Below are positions 40,963 to 46,042 of a stretch of DNA of 46,042 bases, piece after piece (positions within the stretch are counted from its first letter, which is position 1; each line of letters starts with the position of its first letter). Origin of the DNA: Flavobacteriales bacterium (lineage in GTDB: Bacteria > Bacteroidota > Bacteroidia > Flavobacteriales_D > Crocinitomicaceae); the NCBI GenBank assembly GCA_947453715.1, contig CANGHX010000003.1, positions 1 to 46,042 on the forward strand, read 5' to 3'. The notes below the pieces were generated by a model, which had not been told where the DNA came from, searched no databases, and saw only the letters and a list, made by a program, of their open reading frames with translations. A program made the position numbers and the translations under genes.

Positions 40963-42060
40963 ATGGCTTTAAAATGTGGTATTGTAGGACTTCCTAATGT
41001 TGGGAAATCAACTTTGTTCAATTGTTTGTCGAATGCGAAAGCGCAATCAGCAAACTTTCCTTTTTGTACAATCGAACCGAATGTTGGTACTATTACAGTT
41101 CCAGATCCACGTTTAGAAGTTTTAGAAAACATTGTAAATCCTGAAAGAGTTGTTCCTACTACAATGGAAATAGTTGATATTGCAGGTTTAGTGAAAGGAG
41201 CTTCAAAAGGAGAAGGTTTAGGAAATCAATTCTTAGCAAATATCCGTGAAACAGATGCAATTATTCATGTTTTAAGATGTTTTGATGATGGAAATATTAT
41301 TCACGTTGATGGATCTGTAAATCCTGTTAGAGATAAAGAAATCATTGATATTGAACTTCAATTAAAAGATTTAGAATCTGTAGAAAAAAGAATTTCAACG
41401 TTAGCAAGAGTTTTAAAATCAGGAGATAAAGAAATCTTGAAAGAAAACGAATTGTGTCAACGAATCAAAGAAGCTTTAGATCAAGGGAAATCTATTCGTA
41501 CATTGAAGTTGGACGAAAAAGAAATGGAAATCGTTGATAAATTTCAATTGATTACTACAAAACCAGTTCTTTATTTATGTAATGTTGATGAATCTTCTGT
41601 TAAAACAGGAAACAAATACGTTGATATCGTTCGTGAAGCGGTTAAAGATGAAAACGCTGAAGTTTTAGTTATTGGAGCAAAAATTGAAGCTGATATTACA
41701 GAGCTTGAATCTTATGAAGAACGTCAAATGTTCTTAGAAGAATTAGGTTTAGATGAACCAGGAGTAAATCGTTTGATTCGTTCAGCTTATTCTTTATTGA
41801 ATTTACAAACTTACTTTACTTGTGGAGTAAAAGAAGTAAGAGCTTGGACAATTGGAAAAGGATTCACAGCACCAAAAGCAGCAGCCGTTATCCATACAGA
41901 TTTCGAAAAAGGATTTATTCGTGCTGAAGTAATGAAATACAATGATTTCACAACGTTAGGTTCTGAAAATGCAGTAAAAGATGCTGGTAAATTTAAAGTT
42001 GAAGGAAAAGAATACATCGTTGAAGATGGAGATATTCTTCATTTTAGATTTAACGTATAA
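40963..42060 (+). CDS. ychF: YchF/OLA1-family ribosome-associated ATPase
   Basis: 365 residues, the usual length. An Obg-related P-loop protein that prefers ATP and binds ribosomes. P-loop GLPNVGKST (residues 8-16), switch regions NFPFCTIEPNVG and DIAGLVKGASKGEGLGNQFL, then a coiled-coil middle part (LQLKDLESVEKRISTLARV). The C-terminal TGS domain starts near LQTYFTCGVKEVRAWTI. All motifs are intact. Confidence 0.96.
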   Translation: MALKCGIVGLPNVGKSTLFNCLSNAKAQSANFPFCTIEPNVGTITVPDPRLEVLENIVNPERVVPTTMEIVDIAGLVKGASKGEGLGNQFLANIRETDAIIHVLRCFDDGNIIHVDGSVNPVRDKEIIDIELQLKDLESVEKRISTLARVLKSGDKEILKENELCQRIKEALDQGKSIRTLKLDEKEMEIVDKFQLITTKPVLYLCNVDESSVKTGNKYVDIVREAVKDENAEVLVIGAKIEADITELESYEERQMFLEELGLDEPGVNRLIRSAYSLLNLQTYFTCGVKEVRAWTIGKGFTAPKAAAVIHTDFEKGFIRAEVMKYNDFTTLGSENAVKDAGKFKVEGKEYIVEDGDILHFRFNV

Positions 42061-42176
42061 TCTCTATTGATAAAATATTCATTAAAAGCTTGAAAATATT
42101 GAACTCTACGTTCAGTTTATTCATTTTTTATAAAAATTATTTAGTTTAAATAAATTATAACTACATTAGATATGGT

Positions 42177-42215
42177 AAAAGGCAGATGTTTATTCTGTCT
42201 TTTATCTTTTGTTTT
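42177..42215 (+). terminator. Hairpin between ychF and fahA
   Basis: aaaaggcaga (42177-42186) pairs with tctgtctttt (42194-42203), followed by T-rich sequence. It lies 117 bp after ychF and 33 bp before fahA, so it could end the ychF transcript or sit in the fahA leader. Confidence 0.5.
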
Positions 42216-42235
42216 ATAATCTTATATTAATAAAA

Positions 42236-43507
42236 ATGATTGCAGCAAACAATCCGTCACTGAAAAGTTGGGTAGAAGTACCTCAAAATTCTGATTTCCC
42301 TATTCAAAATTTACCATTTGGTGTATTTAAAACTTCTTCGTTGACAAGTCGAGTAGGGGTGAGAATTGGTGACCATGTGTTAGATTTAAAAACGTTACAC
42401 GTACTAGGTTATTTGGATAATCAACCTTTTGAATTAGCTGATTTCGATTCAGATAATTTGAATCGAATGATGAAAAAAGGGAAATTAGCAACGCGTGATT
42501 TGAGAAATAGAATTTCACATTTGTTAGATGCGAATGTTGACGAGTTGCAAAAAAACAGTCATCATGCTGAACAAGTTTTGATTCCAAATAGAAGTGTTAT
42601 CATGCAAATGCCAGTTCAAATTGGCGATTATACAGATTTTTATTCGAGTAAAGAGCATGCAACAAATGTAGGAATCATGTTTAGAGATCCTGCAAATGCG
42701 TTGTTACCAAACTGGTTATGGATTCCTGTTGGATACCACGGAAGAGCTAGTTCAGTGATTCTTTCAGGACACAATATATACAGACCTAAAGGTCAAATTA
42801 AACCAAATCCAGAAGAAAATCCAATTTACGCTCCAAGTAGAATGGTTGATTTTGAGTTGGAAACAGCATTTATTACATACGATGGTAAACCATTAGGAGA
42901 TTCTATTTCTACAGCAGAAGCAGAAGATCATATTTTTGGAATGTGTTTATTTAACGACTGGTCAGCAAGAGATATTCAATCTTGGGAATATGTTCCATTA
43001 GGACCTTTTTTAGCGAAGAATTTTGCTTCTTCAATTTCACCGTGGATCGTTACTCTAGATGCGCTTGAGCCATTTAAAGTTGAAGGACCAGAACAAAACC
43101 CTCATGTATTGAGTTACTTGGAATTTGAAGGAAACAAATCGTATGATATCAATTTAGAAGTTTACATTCAACCTGAAGACAAAGAGGAATCTTTGATTTG
43201 TGAGTCGAATTTTAAATACATGTATTGGAATATGGCGCAACAATTAGCTCATCATACGGTGAATGGTTGTAATATTCGTTGTGGAGATTTAATGGGGTCA
43301 GGAACAATTTCAGGACCGACTCCAAATTCATATGGCTCTATGTTAGAATTAGGTTGGAAAGGAACAAAACCATTAACGTTAAATGACGGAAGTGAGCGTA
43401 AGTTTATCTTGGATCATGATACGGTTATTATGAGAGGTTTCAGTACAAAAGACAATGTTCGAATTGGATTTGGAGAAGTAAAAGCAAAAATATTACCAGC
43501 AAAATAA
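42236..43507 (+). CDS. fahA: Fumarylacetoacetase
   Basis: 423 residues from ATG 42236. A frame from 42209 would add nine residues not found in the family. It splits fumarylacetoacetate into fumarate and acetoacetate, the last step of tyrosine breakdown. Metal and active-site residues are visible: DYTDFYSSKEHATN (Asp ligand and catalytic His), MVDFELETAFI (two Glu ligands), LFNDWSARDIQ (Asp ligand) and the GSGTISGP segment. No other tyrosine-degradation gene is in the window. The (p)ppGpp enzyme gene starts 7 bp downstream. Confidence 0.95.
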   Translation: MIAANNPSLKSWVEVPQNSDFPIQNLPFGVFKTSSLTSRVGVRIGDHVLDLKTLHVLGYLDNQPFELADFDSDNLNRMMKKGKLATRDLRNRISHLLDANVDELQKNSHHAEQVLIPNRSVIMQMPVQIGDYTDFYSSKEHATNVGIMFRDPANALLPNWLWIPVGYHGRASSVILSGHNIYRPKGQIKPNPEENPIYAPSRMVDFELETAFITYDGKPLGDSISTAEAEDHIFGMCLFNDWSARDIQSWEYVPLGPFLAKNFASSISPWIVTLDALEPFKVEGPEQNPHVLSYLEFEGNKSYDINLEVYIQPEDKEESLICESNFKYMYWNMAQQLAHHTVNGCNIRCGDLMGSGTISGPTPNSYGSMLELGWKGTKPLTLNDGSERKFILDHDTVIMRGFSTKDNVRIGFGEVKAKILPAK

Positions 43508-43514
43508 TTGAAAT

Positions 43515-45752
43515 ATGAGTGAAACAGTAAATGGTTTTCCAGAAATAGATTTAGAAAAAGAAAGAAAAGAAATTCTAAATGCTTTCAAAGGTTTGATGCG
43601 TACAGCAAAAGTCAAATCAAAAGAAGATACGAAAATGATTCGTAAAGCTTTTGATGTGGCGGTAGATGCACATAAAGACATGCGAAGAAAATCTGGCGAA
43701 CCATATATTTATCACCCAATTGCTGTTGCGAGAATTTGTTCAGAAGAAATGGGACTAGGTGCAACTTCAATTTGTTGCGCTTTACTTCATGATACTGTTG
43801 AAGATACGCATATTACACTTCAAGATGTTGAGGATTTATTCGGACCAAAAGTGCGTTTAATCATTGACGGATTGACTAAAATACCAGAGGTTTTTGATGA
43901 AAATGTTTCGATTCAAGCGGAGAATTTCCGTAAGATGATCTTGACAATTTCGGATGATATTCGTGTAGCATTAATCAAATTAGCTGATAGGTTACACAAT
44001 ATGAGAACGTTGGGTTCAATGAAACCTGATAAGCAATTAAAAATTGCCTCTGAAACAAACTTTTTATATGCTCCTTTAGCTCACCGTTTAGGTTTGTATT
44101 CAATCAAGGGGGAATTAGAAGATTTAGCATTGTCTTATACTGATCCAGAAGTTTATAAAAATATTGAGTCTCAATTAAAGTCTACAAAATTAGTGCGGGA
44201 TCGATTTATTCGTCGATTTACAAATCCAATTAGAGAAGCATTATTACACGAAGGATACATCTTTGATATAAAAGCACGTACAAAATCAATTTCATCAATT
44301 CACCGTAAAATGGTCACCAAAGGGGTTCCTTTTGATGAAGTATATGATATTTTTGCGATTCGTATCATTGTTGATACACCAGTTGAATTAGAAAAACCTG
44401 ATGCTTGGAGAATTTATAGTATCGTAACAGATTTCTATCAACCTAGTCCAGATCGTTTAAGAGATTGGATCTCAACTCCAAGAGCAAATGGGTATGAGTC
44501 ATTGCACACAACTGTAATGTCACCAACTGGTAAATGGGTTGAAGTTCAAATTCGATCTAAACGTATGGATGAAATTGCTGAGAAAGGATTAGCAGCTCAT
44601 TATAAATACAAAGAATCTAATTCTGAAGAAAGTAAATTCGATCGTTGGATAACAGAAGTTAGAGAATTGATGGAGAATTCAGGCGGAAGCGCTATGGATT
44701 TCGTTAATGACTTTAAATTGAATTTATTTAGAGAAGAAATTTATGTGTTTACGCCAAAAGGTGACTTGAGAGTTCTTCCAAATGGATCAACAATTTTGGA
44801 TTTCGCCTACGATTTACATACAGACATTGGAAATAAATGTATTGGTGCAAAAGTAAATAATCGATTAGTTCCATTAAGTTATGCTTTAAATAGTGGAGAT
44901 CAGCTAGAAATCATTACTTCACCAAAACAAAAACCAGTGGATGATTGGTTGAGAATGGTGACTTCAGCAAGAGCAAAACAAAAAATTAAAAATGCCTTAA
45001 ACGAGCAAAAGAAAGTAGTTGCTCAAGATGGTAAAGATATTTTAGAACGTAAATTAAAACAATTCAATTTAAAAGTAATTGCTGAAAACATTACTGTTGT
45101 TGAACGTTTCTTTGGATATGCAAATGCAATTGATATGTATTTCCGTATTGCTAAAGGAAAAATTGATTTAAATAGGTTGCGTGAAATTGAAGAAAAAAAT
45201 GGTGTCTTAATCTACGATAAAAAAGCACCTAGTTTTTCTCAAAAAGACTTGACTGAAAAAGATCCGAATGCTAAAATATTTGAGAAAAACGATACAATAA
45301 TTATTGGAGATAATTACAAAAACATCCATTATCATATTTCTCGTTGTTGTAATCCACTTCCAGGTGATGAGGTTTTTGGATTTCAAACAAACAATGAAGC
45401 AATTAAAATACATAGAAATACGTGTCCCAATGCGATCCATTTAATGTCTAAAAACGCAGCAAGATGCGTAAAGGCAAAATGGAGAAAAGAAGACTTAACA
45501 GAACGTATTGCGGCAATTAAATTATATGGAATTGACAGTGTTGGTTTAGTAAATAAATTAACAGAAATCATTTCTAATCAGCATAATGTAGATATGAGAT
45601 TTATTTCTTTTGAAACGAATGATGGAGTCTTTGAGGGTCGTATCAAAGTGTTGGTTTATGATACTGAGCATTTGGAGCAATTAATGGGTAAATTTGAGCA
45701 AGTAGAAGGTGTTCAGCGTGTTGAGCGTTGGGATATGAAAGATGCTGAGTAA
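43515..45752 (+). CDS. Bifunctional (p)ppGpp synthetase/hydrolase (Rel/SpoT)
   Basis: 745 residues. Hydrolase HD domain: H53, H67 (YIYHPIAVA) and LLHDTVEDT with H92-D93 and E96-D97 intact. Synthetase domain: FDEVYDIFAIRIIVDTP, TPRANGYESLHTTVMSP and KGLAAHYKYK. A TGS domain (about 395-460, YVFTPKGDLRVLPNGST) and a C-terminal ACT domain (about 675-740) follow. It makes and breaks the alarmone controlling the stringent response. All domains are complete, so both activities are probable. It is probably cotranscribed with fahA. Confidence 0.95.
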   Translation: MSETVNGFPEIDLEKERKEILNAFKGLMRTAKVKSKEDTKMIRKAFDVAVDAHKDMRRKSGEPYIYHPIAVARICSEEMGLGATSICCALLHDTVEDTHITLQDVEDLFGPKVRLIIDGLTKIPEVFDENVSIQAENFRKMILTISDDIRVALIKLADRLHNMRTLGSMKPDKQLKIASETNFLYAPLAHRLGLYSIKGELEDLALSYTDPEVYKNIESQLKSTKLVRDRFIRRFTNPIREALLHEGYIFDIKARTKSISSIHRKMVTKGVPFDEVYDIFAIRIIVDTPVELEKPDAWRIYSIVTDFYQPSPDRLRDWISTPRANGYESLHTTVMSPTGKWVEVQIRSKRMDEIAEKGLAAHYKYKESNSEESKFDRWITEVRELMENSGGSAMDFVNDFKLNLFREEIYVFTPKGDLRVLPNGSTILDFAYDLHTDIGNKCIGAKVNNRLVPLSYALNSGDQLEIITSPKQKPVDDWLRMVTSARAKQKIKNALNEQKKVVAQDGKDILERKLKQFNLKVIAENITVVERFFGYANAIDMYFRIAKGKIDLNRLREIEEKNGVLIYDKKAPSFSQKDLTEKDPNAKIFEKNDTIIIGDNYKNIHYHISRCCNPLPGDEVFGFQTNNEAIKIHRNTCPNAIHLMSKNAARCVKAKWRKEDLTERIAAIKLYGIDSVGLVNKLTEIISNQHNVDMRFISFETNDGVFEGRIKVLVYDTEHLEQLMGKFEQVEGVQRVERWDMKDAE

Positions 45753-45755
45753 ATT

Positions 45756-45796
45756 AATTAAAGATTTAGCACACGTTAAATCTTTAATTTTTTTAA
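45756..45796 (+). terminator. Terminator after the (p)ppGpp enzyme gene
   Basis: A 13-bp stem, aattaaagattta (45756-45768) with taaatctttaatt (45777-45789), then a T-run. The stop codon of the convergent edge gene (45776-45778) overlaps the right arm. Confidence 0.9.
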
Positions 45797-46042
45797 TGCC
45801 AATTTCCAAATATCATATTTGTTAACATAAGAATACCAAAGGGCTAAAGTGTCTCCGGATATTAAGCCACTTGAGCGATATACGTACTTTAATTCTTTAT
45901 CAGGAATGTTTTTTTGAGAAAGTATTTCTTTGTTATTTTGCCAGTGTTTTAAATCACTACTTTCAGCTAAGTATAGAACGTAATTATGATCACTTTCTTT
46001 GCCATAATACCCATTCGTTAATAAATAATATTTATTATTAGA
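45776..46042 (-). CDS. C-terminal 88 residues of a protein running off the window
   Basis: The minus-strand frame is open from the right edge to TAA at 45776-45778. It reads NKYYLLTNGYYGKESDHNYV, ESSDLKHWQNNKEIL and YRSSGLISGDTLALWYSYVN, ending KLALKKLKI. Short strand-turn units with phrases such as SSDLKHW recall the five-bladed propellers of sialidase- or GH43-like proteins, but 88 residues are not enough to decide. Its coding sense is supported by the uninterrupted frame in AT-rich DNA and by the shared terminator with the convergent gene. Confidence 0.6.
   Translation of the reverse strand, partial: SNNKYYLLTNGYYGKESDHNYVLYLAESSDLKHWQNNKEILSQKNIPDKELKYVYRSSGLISGDTLALWYSYVNKYDIWKLALKKLKI

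Overview
The window is chromosomal DNA from a low-GC Bacteroidota, most likely order Flavobacteriales. Four things point there. Many genes are preceded by the Bacteroidota -7 element TAnnTTTG, usually TATCTTTGCA. Shine-Dalgarno sequences are absent. The 1922-residue surface protein carries SprB-type repeats and a type IX secretion (CHU_C) C-terminal domain. The gene families are those of flavobacteria: SiaB-like kinase, YkgJ, a disulfide-less Lpd-like flavoprotein and GYF_2. A genus cannot be fixed from this sequence. Most of the window is housekeeping DNA with tight operons and clear intrinsic terminators; there are no insertion sequences, phage genes or CRISPR arrays.

Layout. 1-1812: end of a SulP anion transporter, then an outer-membrane porin. 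1958-3496: two FKBP-type prolyl isomerases, one cytoplasmic and one lipoprotein with a reduced domain. 3532-6673: a small outer-membrane protein, folD, and a flavoprotein lacking the redox disulfide of its family. 6781-13193: a YkgJ cysteine-cluster protein and the giant type IX-secreted adhesin-like protein, which contains an exact 236-residue (708 bp) super-repeat three times. 13275-15690: a SiaB-like kinase, then a probable operon of a 47-residue Cys/Lys-rich peptide, a small outer-membrane protein, a GDPD lipoprotein and a SUI1/YciH factor. 15989-18751: pyrR, pyrB, a STAS antagonist and rnz. 18804-21706: a CxxCH lipoprotein and, convergent, an MgtA-type Mg2+ ATPase. 21987-26560: parE-parC. 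26619-30347: acyl-CoA dehydrogenase, anmK and a Glu/Leu/Phe/Val dehydrogenase. 30594-36039: a TonB-like protein, folC and tRNA-Val, then a decayed accessory stretch (32780-34890), then exbB-exbD. 36127-40814: a thioesterase, selO, a small unknown gene, tRNA-Asp, an M28 peptidase and an SRPBCC protein. 40963-46042: ychF, fumarylacetoacetase, the bifunctional (p)ppGpp enzyme, and the edge of a minus-strand gene.

Functional links. ExbB, ExbD and the TonB-like protein would together power outer-membrane transport, although the accessory stretch separates them here. The SiaB-like kinase and the STAS protein could form a partner-switching pair. pyrR and pyrB are pyrimidine genes in one transcript. 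FolD and FolC both serve folate metabolism.

Several start codons were moved downstream because a -7 box overlaps or follows the longest possible start: pyrR to 15989, the STAS gene to 17498, mgtA to 21706 and selO to 36726. The acyl-CoA dehydrogenase (27761) and fahA (42236) starts were moved on family alignment. Four items fall outside the long open reading frames: the 47-residue peptide, a 29-codon minus-strand reading frame at 15737-15826, the multi-frameshift pseudogene at 33502-33839, and the partial gene at the right edge.
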